Assembly: GCA_002070185.1 (NCBI GenBank)
Contig: MWCT01000009.1
Location: forward strand, 62,001-126,000
Origin: a candidate division BRC1 bacterium ADurb.Bin183
Lineage (GTDB): Bacteria; Sumerlaeota; Sumerlaeia; MWCT01
Length of the DNA stretch: 64,000 bases
Direction of reading: 5' to 3'
The notes under the pieces were generated by a model, which saw only the letters and a list, made by a program, of their open reading frames with translations, was not told the DNA's origin and did not search any database. Every line of letters begins with the position of its first letter. Positions within the stretch are counted from its first letter, which is position 1. The translations under genes and the position numbers were made by a program. Shown here piece by piece: positions 43,637-53,231 of the stretch.

Positions 43637-44685
43637 AAAATTTTTTCCGCCAAAATTTTCAAATCTGCGGCAATTAAATCAGGTTTGGTTTTAAAATCTT
43701 TTGGTATGCCTGCGTTTGAAATCAGACAAGTTTTAAGGCTGGCTTTTTTCCCCGCCTGAATATCCGTTTCCTTGTCGCCGACCATCAGACTTTTTTCCAT
43801 GATAATCGGGAGTTCTTCCTGCGCGCGGAGAATCATGCCGATTTTTGGTTTGCGGCAGGTGCAGCGTTCCTTGATGGTGTGGGGGCAAAAGTAGATTTTA
43901 TCAATGCCAATGCCCGCGCTGCTCAATATTTTGAGCATCTTGGAGTTGACGCGATAAAAATCATTTTTTGTATAGTATCCGAGATTTATTCCGCCTTGAT
44001 TGGTAACGATGATAATGAAATAGCCGGCTTTCTGAAATTGGAGAAGCCCTTCCACAACATGGGGCAGAATCTCAAAATCCGCAGGGTTGCTGATATAACC
44101 ATTGTCCGCGTTAATGACGCCATCGCGGTCGAGGAAGAGCGCGGGCGCAGGGGCGGGCTCCGGGGCGGAAAGCGAAATGGGTTTGGGACAGTAAGCCTCA
44201 AGCGCGCGGTCAATTATCGCCGTTGTGGAAATGCCCTTTTTCATCGGCAGAATCAGGACGTCGCCCCCGTATTTTTGGACAACATCGCGGGAGGTGAGCT
44301 GTTCCGGTTTATAATCGCCGCCTTTGATATAATAAGATGGGCGCAAAATTTCCAGCGTTTTTCTCATGCGCCGCTCGCCATGAAACGTTACATAATCCAC
44401 GCAGGCAAGCGCGGCGATAACGCGGGCGCGCTGTTTTTGCGGGACGAGGGGGCGCCCCGGGTCTTTATACTTTTTCACTGATGCATCAGTGTTGAGGCTG
44501 ACAATTAGGCAGTCGCAATGGTGGCGGGCTTGTTCAAGGTAGGCAACATGTCCGGCATGAAGGATGTCAAAGACGCCATTAGTAAGTCCGACAATTTTGC
44601 CCTGCTCGCGCAGCGACGCCGCAATCCGCGCCAACTTTCCGCGCGTCATTATTTTACTTTCGCTAAGCTTTTCGGATTTTTCCAT
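43633..44685 (-). CDS. rfaE2-gmhB: Fused heptose-1-phosphate adenylyltransferase (RfaE2) and heptose bisphosphatase (GmhB)
   Basis: 350 residues holding two enzymes of ADP-heptose synthesis for the LPS core. Residues about 14-160 are the nucleotidyltransferase half: GLTNGVFDILHAGH with the HxGH motif at 43-46, and KGGDYKPEQLT near 121. A short Pro/Ala linker (about 172-182) leads to the HAD phosphatase GmhB: D186-R-D188-GVIN, VTNQGG, the zinc-binding CPH...CTCRKP segment and a VGDKETDIQAG motif. Usual architecture instead fuses RfaE1 kinase with RfaE2, or keeps GmhB separate. The GmhB product feeds the RfaE2 step directly, so channeling is plausible (inference). It starts 3 nt after the stop of the upstream phosphoesterase gene. 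Confidence 0.92.
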   Translation of the reverse strand: MEKSEKLSESKIMTRGKLARIAASLREQGKIVGLTNGVFDILHAGHVAYLEQARHHCDCLIVSLNTDASVKKYKDPGRPLVPQKQRARVIAALACVDYVTFHGERRMRKTLEILRPSYYIKGGDYKPEQLTSRDVVQKYGGDVLILPMKKGISTTAIIDRALEAYCPKPISLSAPEPAPAPALFLDRDGVINADNGYISNPADFEILPHVVEGLLQFQKAGYFIIIVTNQGGINLGYYTKNDFYRVNSKMLKILSSAGIGIDKIYFCPHTIKERCTCRKPKIGMILRAQEELPIIMEKSLMVGDKETDIQAGKKASLKTCLISNAGIPKDFKTKPDLIAADLKILAEKIF

Positions 44686-44688
44686 CTC

Positions 44689-46416
44689 TTACCGCTCAAA
44701 ATGCAAAATGCCAAATCGCCACGGTTCCTCATTGGGATAATCGCTCATCTTTGACCAGTCGCTCTGTTCGCGCTGAGGCTTCTGGCGATGGCGGCGGACA
44801 TTAAATCCCCACGTGGTGGCGGATGTGGGAACGTCATCCTGCCTCAGCACGGAAAAAGGGATTTTGTATTCAACCGCCCAATAATCCTTCCCCATGTGCA
44901 CCGCGTGTTCAAACCAAGGCTGGACAATCCCTTTTTCCGGAAGGGTGCTGAAAGCGACGCCGCCTGCGGAGACAAAAGCCCGCGCAAAGGTTTGAAGGTC
45001 ATGTTCGGGATCCAGAAAAATTTCCACCTCGTCATCGCCCCATGTGAAGGGAATGGGAGGCGACGCCAGTTTGACGAGTTTATCAAGGTTGGGTTCGGCG
45101 CAATGCACGCCGATATAAAGATAGTCTTCATCAAAAAGGGTGCGCGCCCATGTTTGCATCTGGGCAGGGTCGCCGCCCCTGTTAATCTTGAAATCAGTGA
45201 TGTCATCGGCTGACATCCATGCCGTATCGTCCAACATCCCGTCAATTATGGGCGGATTTTTGGCAAAGCGGGCAACAGTCCGAGGCGGGACGTTGAGTTC
45301 GTGCCGGGATGTGAGGGTGATTGATTCGCCGGAATAGGTGTTGTAATAAGTTTGAATCAGGGCATAAGGCAGGCTATAGGATTCGTAAAATCGCGCAGGC
45401 GCTTTGAGCCTCACAGATACCCCTTCAAGACGTCCGGGCGCAAGCATGAGCGCCTGCTCTCGCGGTTCTGCCGTGAATGCGGGGTTCGGTGTCTCCCATC
45501 GCACCGTGTAAACATTTATTTCCTTCGAATAATTCCTGATGTAAAAAGTGTAGAGGATATCGAGCGGCTCAAGCGACGGGTCGGGTATCTGCCCGCCGCT
45601 GGGAGGCAATAGATAGAGCGACGCGCGGTCCTGCTCCTGCCTTGTGACGTAATCTGCCGGCTTAATGCTGCCGGCGGGGATGAGGGCTTCCGTGACGGTT
45701 GTCCCTTCGACGGAAACCATTAAGAAGTGGTGAAAGTATCCCACAGCGGGGGCGTAATAATCCATCCTCCCGGAAGCGTTGAGAATAAAACAACGCAAGC
45801 CGTCAACTTCCTCAAAGCAATATTCGTGTTCATGCCCCGCCATAACAGAGCGGACATTTGGATATTTTTTCAGGAGCGCGGCAAAGGCTTTCCAGTTGGA
45901 TGCCCCATCCCGCCAGAGAGGGCGATGCATGAACACAAATATATTCTCGGCGGCGGCGTTTTTTTCAAGGTCGCGCTCCGCCCATGTCATTTGATCCGCG
46001 GAGATTATGCCGTAGTTCAGATTGTAATCTGTGTTGAGGATGATGAAGTGGCTGCCTCTGTAATCAAAAGAATAATAAAGTTTATCCTTTCCCCAGATTT
46101 CGGCAAAGATAGCCTGCAGGGGCGTTGTGGCGATATCGCGATTGCCCGGCACGGGATAAAAAGGCATCGTCAAATGCGCAATCTGTTTTTTGAAACACTC
46201 CCATTCCTTGCGTATCTGTTCAGGGTCGTAGGTGTATCCCTCAATCATGTTCCCCGTGTGAATGACAAAGGCGGGTCTGAGGAGGTTGATTTCCTGAACA
46301 AGCCGTTCGAATATTTCAGGGTTGTCAAAATGGCTGTCACCGAGAACGGCAAAGCGGAACTCGCCGGCGCCCGCCGCCGCGGCAAATATTAATATGAATA
46401 TGATTAACTTTTTCAT
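44689..46416 (-). CDS. Secreted metallophosphoesterase with C-terminal CBM9-like domain
   Basis: 575 residues from ATG 46416, chosen because a clean signal peptide (KKLIIFILIFAAAAGA) follows; ribosome site weak. Calcineurin-like phosphoesterase at about 20-245: LGDSHFDN, HTGNMIEG, PGNRD, FMHRP and AGHEHEY. The second motif is GN rather than the usual GD, removing the metal-bridging aspartate. A beta-rich middle region leads to a CBM9-like domain (about 388-575): PPIIDGMLDDTAW, DEDYLYIGV, WGDDEVEIFLDP, VEYKIPFS and WGFNVRR. It is 3 nt from rfaE2-gmhB and probably cotranscribed. A role in handling phosphorylated extracellular glycans or lipids is possible (inference). Confidence 0.85.
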   Translation of the reverse strand: MKKLIIFILIFAAAAGAGEFRFAVLGDSHFDNPEIFERLVQEINLLRPAFVIHTGNMIEGYTYDPEQIRKEWECFKKQIAHLTMPFYPVPGNRDIATTPLQAIFAEIWGKDKLYYSFDYRGSHFIILNTDYNLNYGIISADQMTWAERDLEKNAAAENIFVFMHRPLWRDGASNWKAFAALLKKYPNVRSVMAGHEHEYCFEEVDGLRCFILNASGRMDYYAPAVGYFHHFLMVSVEGTTVTEALIPAGSIKPADYVTRQEQDRASLYLLPPSGGQIPDPSLEPLDILYTFYIRNYSKEINVYTVRWETPNPAFTAEPREQALMLAPGRLEGVSVRLKAPARFYESYSLPYALIQTYYNTYSGESITLTSRHELNVPPRTVARFAKNPPIIDGMLDDTAWMSADDITDFKINRGGDPAQMQTWARTLFDEDYLYIGVHCAEPNLDKLVKLASPPIPFTWGDDEVEIFLDPEHDLQTFARAFVSAGGVAFSTLPEKGIVQPWFEHAVHMGKDYWAVEYKIPFSVLRQDDVPTSATTWGFNVRRHRQKPQREQSDWSKMSDYPNEEPWRFGILHFER

Positions 46417-46586
46417 TTGAAATTTCTTTTTATATTTATTTTTCGAAAAGATATAAGCAAATCTAATAGATTGGAAAGTGTTCAATCAAATGAAATTTTA
46501 TTCGAATGTTTTTTCATTATGGTTGAAAGGGCGGGCGCGGCTATGAGACGCAAAAACATTCAAATTTTTTGGCAAGGATTAATTTC

Positions 46587-47402
46587 TTGAATAAAAAAAT
46601 TATGCCGGCAGTCAGCCTTGAGGGCGTTTGTTTTTCGAGGGACGGGCGCGAGGTTTTGAAAGATATAACATGGAGCGTCGGTCAAGGAGAGTGCGCCGCC
46701 ATTGTCGGAGCAAACGGAGCGGGAAAGTCCACGCTTCTTGCGCTCATCGCCGGTTACATTTGGGCGCAAGAAGGCAGCGTGCAGGTTCTGGGAGAGACCT
46801 TCGGCGAGATTGAAATTGCGCGCCTCCGCGAGCGGATCGGCGTCATCGCCCCCTCGCGCCTGCCGGAAATTCCGCCATGGATGACAGTTGCAGAAATCGT
46901 TGCCTCGGGTTTTTTCGGGACAATTATCCTTCCCCCGCGCGAAAGCGTTTCGCGCAAAAGATGGAAAAGCGTTTACGGGATGCTGCGGACAGCGGGGCTG
47001 GAGGAGCGAGCTCAAGAATTATTCGGCGAACTCTCCACAGGCGAAAAGATGCGCACGTTGCTGGCGCGCGCCATGATTGCCCGCCACGATTTGCTTCTGC
47101 TGGATGAACCGACGGCAGGGCTTGATTTACATGCCCGCGTTGCTGTTATTAAAACGCTGGAAAGTTTGCATCAGCGGGAAAAACGCCCCGCCATCATCAT
47201 GGTCACGCACCATCTTGAGGATCTGCCGCAAACAATCCAAAAAATTCTTCTCCTGAAAAATGGCAGTATATATGCGCAGGGGGATGCCGAGGCGGCTCTC
47301 ACATCAAAAAATCTTTCTGCCGTTTTTGACTGCAAGGTTGAAGTGGCGCGCCGGTCGGGTCATTATTACACCATCGTCAGCGCCGAAGAATGGGTTTTGT
47401 AA
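46587..47402 (+). CDS. ABC transporter ATP-binding protein (orphan)
   Basis: About 271 residues from TTG 46587, which has AAGGA eight nt upstream; ATG 46602 is the alternative. Walker A GANGAGKST, signature LSTGEKMR (Thr instead of the usual Gly), Walker B LLLLDEPTAGLD, and the H-loop VTHHLEDLP are all present, so it should hydrolyse ATP. The PSRLPEIPPWMTVAEIVASGFFGT segment resembles the ModF/YlmA-type ATPases of iron-complex or molybdate-like importers. No permease or binding protein is adjacent, so its partner and substrate are unknown. Terminator immediately downstream. Confidence 0.88.
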   Translation: MNKKIMPAVSLEGVCFSRDGREVLKDITWSVGQGECAAIVGANGAGKSTLLALIAGYIWAQEGSVQVLGETFGEIEIARLRERIGVIAPSRLPEIPPWMTVAEIVASGFFGTIILPPRESVSRKRWKSVYGMLRTAGLEERAQELFGELSTGEKMRTLLARAMIARHDLLLLDEPTAGLDLHARVAVIKTLESLHQREKRPAIIMVTHHLEDLPQTIQKILLLKNGSIYAQGDAEAALTSKNLSAVFDCKVEVARRSGHYYTIVSAEEWVL

Positions 47403-47439
47403 AAACGGCAAGACCGAGTAGAATTCCATAAAAAATCAG

Positions 47440-47470
47440 CCCCGAAAGATTAATCTTTCGGGGCTTTTCC
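47440..47470. terminator. Bidirectional intrinsic terminator
   Basis: GCCCCGAAAGA (47440-47450) and TCTTTCGGGGC (47455-47465) form an 11-bp stem with T-rich tracts on both strands; it serves the ABC gene and the convergent gene ending at 47491. Confidence 0.92.
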
Positions 47471-47490
47471 GTGGAGCGCTAAAAAAGATA

Positions 47491-49467
47491 TTACTCGAAA
47501 AAGTGCCAGTTTTGGGCTGCTAAAGGAGCCGGCGGAACGCCGACAAATGTCCACGTTCCATAAGGACGCCCCGCATAAAATCCGGCGGTGGCATCGGGTT
47601 CCCAGTTGACCGCCTCAGCGGGCGAATCGTTGATGTAACCGATCTGAACGCCCCAGACTGTGCTGTCTGCGGGAAACGAATTGACCGGCGCTTCGGGAAG
47701 ATTGAATGCCGAAAATGGAATCTTGTATTCGATAGTCAGGAGTTTTGTGCCGGAGTTGTAGGAAAATGCGCCTTGGTCGCCGACGGCGTTCCATGCGGAG
47801 GGATTATTAAATCCAGACTCGCCGGCGTCGTCCCAGACATAAACCTTATCGCCGGGTTTTGCAAAGAGCGAGATATGATAAACAAATGCGTCCATGATGC
47901 CTTTAGGGGCAAAGAGGAACTCATAATTATCGCCGCTAAAATTCGAGGTCGGGTCTCTGTAACCGTATGGCGGGGGAACAAATCCTGAATCCACGACAAA
48001 GCTGTTATTGACGACCTGATAAAGGATGTAAAGATAGTCCCTGTCGAACACGGCTTTGACGACGGGGTCTTCGGCGGCGGCAACGGTATTTAAATCGTGT
48101 TTGACAAAACCCGTGCAGCCGGGAGCAGCAGCGTCCGCCCATTCGTCCATGCTCACAACGCCGTCAATAATGGGAGCCTTTGTAAGTCCGGAGATGGCGT
48201 TGACATTGTAATATTTGACGGAAGGAACCGGTGGCTCCTCTGTGGTAAAGCCAACGATGATGTTGTCAAACTTCATCGTCACGCCGTTTAGCGGATAAAC
48301 CACGGAACCGCCCGCCGCTGCCTGTGTTTCAACGCAGATGATTATCTTTTTAATTTTAGTCAGATCGCAGTCATCATCCCATCCAGAGCCGTTTCCATTG
48401 ACGTCAGCATCCCACTTATCCTGACGCCAGCCGCTTGCGCCCCCATACTTCAAAGTTGATGCATCCGTCCATGTTTCGATGCCATCGTATTGAATAGGCA
48501 TAATGATTTGGTTCCATTCAGCATTGGTAGGCCAGTACCAGATAAGGGATAGGATGCGGCGTCCAAGATCATCTTCGAGATAGAGATGAGCCGTTGGGTT
48601 GTAACCGACGTCGAATTTGGCATCGCCATAAACAGCTATCTTGTAATATTTCGCCTGCGAAAAATCTAATGTTTCATCAAAGGTTTTAACAACGCCAAAG
48701 TTTGTATATACGGCGCTGATATCGGTTGTGTAGGTCATGCTTTTTGCGCCGGCAAAGGGGGTTGCGGTTTCAAGAGTGGGCGTTACAGTTCTCCCAAAAG
48801 CGCCGGAGTAAGCCGCCTGCAAGGAGGCGTCATCGGCATAAGATTCAAAGTCCTCGATGACGACTTCATTAAGAAGACCGGTATTTGATTCAAAGCGGAC
48901 GTTGTCTATGGAGAAGTTAAAGGTTCCGGAGTTTCCCACATTGGCGGCGCGATAAATACGATAGTAAATTTTCTTTATCTTCTTCATATTGATGAAACGA
49001 CCGGCTTTATAATGCTGGCTTTTCTGAATGTTAGAAAGCGTGAGGCTGCGAACGGAAAATATGGGTCTTGCAACGTCAAAAGAAGTTGTATCCAATAAAC
49101 GGGCAAAGCAGCCTTTTTCGTCTTCAAAATAGATGTGGAGTTCAAAACGGCTGTCTGCGGTGGGAACCTTCAAATCATATTTGAAGACTTCCATGCCGGA
49201 GATATCAACAGTTGCCGGCAAATCTTTGATGATGGAAACCTGATTCCAAACGGTTGCGTCAACATAATCATATTGGACGTCTAAAGAATTTGCGCCTTCG
49301 GTTTTGTCTGTTGAGTTATTTGTTAATGTGATGGTTTCAGTTTTTCCTGTAATGTAACTGAATGAATAATCCGTATTATCGCATTTTTCGATAACTGTGG
49401 AAGTGGCGGCGAAGGAAAGGACGCTCAAGAGAATAAAGAAAGAGATAAAGCTGTATTGTTTTTTCAT
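47491..49467 (-). CDS. Secreted protein with two jelly-roll domains and a CBM9-like domain
   Basis: 658 residues from ATG 49467, preceded by AGGAGGT and followed by a signal peptide (KKQYSFISFFILLSVLSFAA). Residues about 25-210 and 211-425 look like two related jelly-roll carbohydrate-binding domains: each has a KTEGANSLDV or GAKSMTYTT strand, a FKYDLKVP or YYKIAVYG strand, and a closing FSIDNVRFES or MKFDNIIVGF strand. The C-terminal CBM9-like domain (about 431-658) shows APIIDGVVSMDEWADA, FDRDYLYILYQV, GDNYEFLFAPKG, IEYKIPFSAFN and WGVQIGY. The tail is AAQNWHFFE. No catalytic domain is seen, so it is probably a glycan-binding surface or secreted protein. Confidence 0.82.
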   Translation of the reverse strand: MKKQYSFISFFILLSVLSFAATSTVIEKCDNTDYSFSYITGKTETITLTNNSTDKTEGANSLDVQYDYVDATVWNQVSIIKDLPATVDISGMEVFKYDLKVPTADSRFELHIYFEDEKGCFARLLDTTSFDVARPIFSVRSLTLSNIQKSQHYKAGRFINMKKIKKIYYRIYRAANVGNSGTFNFSIDNVRFESNTGLLNEVVIEDFESYADDASLQAAYSGAFGRTVTPTLETATPFAGAKSMTYTTDISAVYTNFGVVKTFDETLDFSQAKYYKIAVYGDAKFDVGYNPTAHLYLEDDLGRRILSLIWYWPTNAEWNQIIMPIQYDGIETWTDASTLKYGGASGWRQDKWDADVNGNGSGWDDDCDLTKIKKIIICVETQAAAGGSVVYPLNGVTMKFDNIIVGFTTEEPPVPSVKYYNVNAISGLTKAPIIDGVVSMDEWADAAAPGCTGFVKHDLNTVAAAEDPVVKAVFDRDYLYILYQVVNNSFVVDSGFVPPPYGYRDPTSNFSGDNYEFLFAPKGIMDAFVYHISLFAKPGDKVYVWDDAGESGFNNPSAWNAVGDQGAFSYNSGTKLLTIEYKIPFSAFNLPEAPVNSFPADSTVWGVQIGYINDSPAEAVNWEPDATAGFYAGRPYGTWTFVGVPPAPLAAQNWHFFE

Positions 49468-49641
49468 AAAACACCTCCTGAAGTGGTTTATCATCTCAAA
49501 CATCAAATGAGATTGTAGAGGCAAAATTTCCGGTTGCGCCCTCCTTTCAAAAAAAACTAAAAAATAAAGTTTCCGTCCTTGTTAAAACGTTTCGATGCAA
49601 TATAGAAATGCTCGTTTCTGTATGTCAAGGTAAATTTGTGT

Positions 49642-52638
49642 TTATTTCTTGCGCGGACGAAAATCTATTGTGCGGGCATCGCCGGGACGAATTTCAATGC
49701 CGTTTTGTGAAGCATAATTCCCGCCGATAACGGCAAGGTTATATTTGCCCTCCGGAAGATCCGGAAACTGATATACGCCGTCGGCTGAGGTTTTGTAGGA
49801 CATGGTAATTGCCGCCATAAGGTTTGTGCTGTTCAGGCGAATCACCATGTCCGCCGCGGGGTTGGCGGGCTCGGCGGCGTCATAGATAACGCCGCGAATG
49901 GCGCCTCCCGCCTTCAAGAGGATGTCGCCGAGTTCCTGTATCTCGCCGCTTTTGGCTATTGTCTCAATCATTGTTTCAGGATACCCCGACTTTTCAAATA
50001 TCAGGCGATAAACATCAGGCGCAAGATTTTCAAAAAGGAATAATCCTTGGCTGTTGGTGAACGTGACCTGTTGGTCGCCGATGCTGGCGCGCGGGAGCCG
50101 GGCGAGAATCCAAGTGACCTTTGCGCCCTCGATAGGTATTTTGCTCGAGGCGGCAACCACCCTGCCGAAAACGGAGCCGCCGCTGCCGATGGGGAAAATC
50201 GCCTCGGCAGGATCGCCCTCTTGCGGAATTTTCACCTCCGGCGAAAGCATAGTCAGATAGCCGGCGGCGTCTATGAGAAAACGGTAGGTGTTGCCGCGCA
50301 CAAGGTTGTCAATGGCGAACCTTCCCTCGCTATCGGCAAAATCGCCGTAATTCATCCTGCCCCGTTCCGCGCGCAGGGTAAAGCGCCTGACCCCCTCGCC
50401 GGTGTTCGAGTCCACGACGCGTCCATGCAGCGATGCCAGTTCGCGGGTGTTCATAACCAGCTCCACGTTTGTGGAATCGGCTTGAGCGGCGACGGTGTTG
50501 GAGGATTCGCTTCCCTTGCGCGCGCTCACTTGAAATTTTCCCGCGCCAAGGTTGTTGATGCGGAATATGCCGTCCGCGTCGGAATAACCGCGCTGAGTGT
50601 TGTTGCCGCGTGCGATGACCTCCGCTCCAACAACCGGTTCGCTGTCCTTATTCACCACACGTCCCTCGATAAAATGAGGAGCGGTGAGCGTAATCTGCAC
50701 ATCGGCAAGTTCGCCGTTTTCGGGAACGCGGACTGTTTTGCGCGGGGAGGCGGAATAATTTTCCGCCGTTGCGGTCAGGTAATATTCGCCGGCGGGAATC
50801 TGTTCCATAAAGAAACGACCCTGCGAATCAGTTATCGCCCCTTTCTGCCCGATAGTCCGCCCGCGTCCACCAACATCGGCGGAAGGCGCGGAGCCCTGAA
50901 CGCGCGCATTGGGAACAGGCGCGGGAGATTCTCCCGGAGAAAGGACGACGCCCGAGATGCGACCGCCGGCGCTCATTTTAATCTCGATGTCATCAATCGG
51001 CTCTTCGCTGACTGCGATGGGGTTAGTGGAGGCGTCGGAGAAATCCGCATGGCTGGCGCGCACAGTCAGGCGGGAGTTATTATGGACGTAGCCTTTGAAT
51101 CTGCCATAAACATCCGTTTTCATGTTCTGTCGGTTTACGAGAAAAACGCGCGCGTCTGTTATGAAACGGACATCTGCGCCGTTGATGGGCGCGCTGGATG
51201 CGGCGGAGATAACGCGTCCGGAAATCGGGATGCCGCGTGTCATGATGAGGTCGGCATTTTTGATTTCGGCTTTATCTGCGGGCAGCTGCTTCTGAACGGG
51301 GCTGCCCGGTCCGCGATTGCCCGTTTGAAAATACCCTTCCATCTCCGCAAAAATGAGTATGGAACGGTTGTAGATTCCTGTAATAGTGTAGATGCCCTGT
51401 TCGTTGCTTTCTGCGGAGATGCCCTCATCATTAAAATGGCTGCGGATGGTCACACGAGCGCCGGGAAGAATTTTCACTTTTCCTTGTTCAAAGACCTTGC
51501 CGGAGATGATATAGCCGTCAAAAATTTTCAAGGCAACATCCAATTTTCTCAGATTCCGCCGCAGGTCAATCGGCGCGATAGGCATTGATTTCATGGAGTC
51601 TTTTTCTGCGGAAATCTCAAATAAACCGGGTGTGAGATTTTCAAAGCGGAACTCGCCAAGGGCGTTGGCTCTTGCTTTGAGCGGGCGAGCGGTGAAAGGC
51701 TCGCTTCGAATCTCTATGGTTGCGCCCTCCGCCGCCTTGCCATTGGCAAAGTAATACACCCCGCCTGCGATGATGCCGCCGTCGCCCTCCAGCATAATGA
51801 TTTCAACATTCTGGGCGGGCGCCTTGATGTCTTTTTTGACAACCGGTGTAAAACCCTCCTTTGAGGCGGCAAGGGCATAGACGCCGGAAAAAAGTCCGTT
51901 AATGGCAAACTTGCCATTCGAATCGGATTTGACGGCAAGCATATCGGGCGGAATCTCATTGAGGAAAGCCTCCCAGCGCTTGTCTTCCGGCGGTCGCTGG
52001 CGGCTGGGGGAGATGGCGGCATTGGCGAGAGGCTCTCCTTTCATGTTTTTGACAATACCTGATATGGAAACCTCCCGCATGAGGTCAAAGTTCAGCCGAA
52101 TCTCTTTGGATTTGCCGCCAGAGCTGCGCGCAATTTGTTGAACTGCCGCATGACCTTTGGCTCGGGCAAGCACGGCATAATTTTTTCCGTGCGGTACTTT
52201 TATTTCATACTGACCGTCTTTTTTTGTGGCGCCGCGCCCTGCCTCATCGCCCTGAATCCCCAGAGCGAGATTTTCGATTACCGTTGCGCGGATGTCTGCG
52301 CCGCTGAGCAATTCGCCCTTTTCGCTGCGCACCGTTCCAAAGATGCGCAGGAGATTAGGGGTTGAGGCGATTTTTTTATCTGCGGAGCGGGGGCGTTGTC
52401 TCCGGACGGTTTCCGTTGTCAGGTTATTTTTCGCAAGCGCGGTCTTGATGGGCGCTTTTAAGGTTGGGACGTCGGTGGGCGGCGAGTTGGGTTTTGGTGT
52501 AGGCGAAGGGGTCGCCGCGATGGTGGGCGCGGATGAATTATTCGTCGGTTGCGCCTGATTTACATACCAGACGAAGGCAAAGATGAATAATAACGCCACA
52601 AAAGCCGCGACTGGGAAAAACCACGCATTGTTCCTCAT
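49642..52638 (-). CDS. Membrane-anchored protein of tandem carboxypeptidase-regulatory (Ig-like) repeats
   Basis: 998 residues. One N-terminal transmembrane segment (WFFPVAAFVALLFIFAFVWYV), a Ser/Thr/Pro linker to about residue 60, then about nine to ten repeats of 85-95 residues of the CarboxypepD_reg/SD-repeat type. Each has a G-x-V-x-[DN]-x-x-G-x-P-[VIL]-x-[GN]-A strand, a [ST]D-x-x-G-x-[FY] turn and an [LI]-x-x-G-x-Y-x-[LF] strand; good examples are ISGVVKNMKGEPLANAAI and KFAINGLFSGVYALAASKEGF. Such domains usually give length and rigidity to surface proteins. GGGGG lies ten nt before the ATG. A long plus-strand frame opposite it is a shadow of its composition. Confidence 0.85.
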   Translation of the reverse strand: MRNNAWFFPVAAFVALLFIFAFVWYVNQAQPTNNSSAPTIAATPSPTPKPNSPPTDVPTLKAPIKTALAKNNLTTETVRRQRPRSADKKIASTPNLLRIFGTVRSEKGELLSGADIRATVIENLALGIQGDEAGRGATKKDGQYEIKVPHGKNYAVLARAKGHAAVQQIARSSGGKSKEIRLNFDLMREVSISGIVKNMKGEPLANAAISPSRQRPPEDKRWEAFLNEIPPDMLAVKSDSNGKFAINGLFSGVYALAASKEGFTPVVKKDIKAPAQNVEIIMLEGDGGIIAGGVYYFANGKAAEGATIEIRSEPFTARPLKARANALGEFRFENLTPGLFEISAEKDSMKSMPIAPIDLRRNLRKLDVALKIFDGYIISGKVFEQGKVKILPGARVTIRSHFNDEGISAESNEQGIYTITGIYNRSILIFAEMEGYFQTGNRGPGSPVQKQLPADKAEIKNADLIMTRGIPISGRVISAASSAPINGADVRFITDARVFLVNRQNMKTDVYGRFKGYVHNNSRLTVRASHADFSDASTNPIAVSEEPIDDIEIKMSAGGRISGVVLSPGESPAPVPNARVQGSAPSADVGGRGRTIGQKGAITDSQGRFFMEQIPAGEYYLTATAENYSASPRKTVRVPENGELADVQITLTAPHFIEGRVVNKDSEPVVGAEVIARGNNTQRGYSDADGIFRINNLGAGKFQVSARKGSESSNTVAAQADSTNVELVMNTRELASLHGRVVDSNTGEGVRRFTLRAERGRMNYGDFADSEGRFAIDNLVRGNTYRFLIDAAGYLTMLSPEVKIPQEGDPAEAIFPIGSGGSVFGRVVAASSKIPIEGAKVTWILARLPRASIGDQQVTFTNSQGLFLFENLAPDVYRLIFEKSGYPETMIETIAKSGEIQELGDILLKAGGAIRGVIYDAAEPANPAADMVIRLNSTNLMAAITMSYKTSADGVYQFPDLPEGKYNLAVIGGNYASQNGIEIRPGDARTIDFRPRKK

Positions 52639-52791
52639 CCGAACTAAACCCCCTTCATAATATGACCAGTTAAAACCGTTTTAAGATTGGAAAAAAATAT
52701 GGCGGAAGGCGTTTTTTACTTGATGAGACGAAAACCATGAGCAGAGATATATGAGGTAAATTTAGTCAATAAACAAGGGAGATATATATTT

Positions 52792-53187
52792 ATGGTTGTG
52801 AAAGTGGTTGCCGCCGTGATGGAAAATGATGGCAGGTATTTCATTGTCAAGCGCCCTATGAATGGACAGCTGCCGGGCAAGTGGGAATTTCCGGGGGGAA
52901 AGATGGAGCCGGGGGAATCGCCGGAAGAATCACTCCGCCGGGAGTTGATGGAGGAGTTCTCTATCGAAACGGAGGTCGGTCATTTCATTGGCTCGCACGA
53001 ACATCAATATGAAATACCGGGTTTAAACAGAATTAACCTCATGGCGTATCGCGTGAACCGCATTTCAGGCGATATAGTTCTCAACGAGCATACTGATATG
53101 GCTTGGGTCGCGCCGGAAGAGATGCTGCAATATGAGTTTGTGGACGCAGATTATTTTCTGGTCGAGCATCTTCGCGCTGGGGGTTGA
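52792..53187 (+). CDS. NUDIX hydrolase, MutT/CTP-pyrophosphohydrolase type
   Basis: 131 residues, whole family length. The Nudix box is complete: G-G-K-M-E-P-G-E-S-P-E-E-S-L-R-R-E-L-M-E-E-F. N-terminal VVAAVMENDGRYFIVKR and WEFPGG resemble MutT (8-oxo-dGTP) and NudG. AAGGGAG lies nine nt before the ATG. Exact nucleotide substrate cannot be told. Downstream, a perfect 8-bp hairpin at 53206-53231 may end the transcript. Confidence 0.9.
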   Translation: MVVKVVAAVMENDGRYFIVKRPMNGQLPGKWEFPGGKMEPGESPEESLRRELMEEFSIETEVGHFIGSHEHQYEIPGLNRINLMAYRVNRISGDIVLNEHTDMAWVAPEEMLQYEFVDADYFLVEHLRAGG

Positions 53188-53205
53188 TTGAGTGCGTTGG
53201 TAGCG

Positions 53206-53231
53206 TATGCCTGCGCGCCGTTTCAGGCATA
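53206..53231 (+). other. Hairpin after NUDIX gene
   Basis: TATGCCTG (53206-53213) and CAGGCATA (53224-53231) form a perfect stem with a 10-nt loop. No T run follows, so it could be a Rho-assisted end or processing site. Confidence 0.4.

Noticed and set aside
50047..51588. 513-codon plus-strand frame
   Set aside because: Antisense shadow of the carboxypeptidase-regulatory repeat protein, which has signal anchor, repeats and ribosome site.
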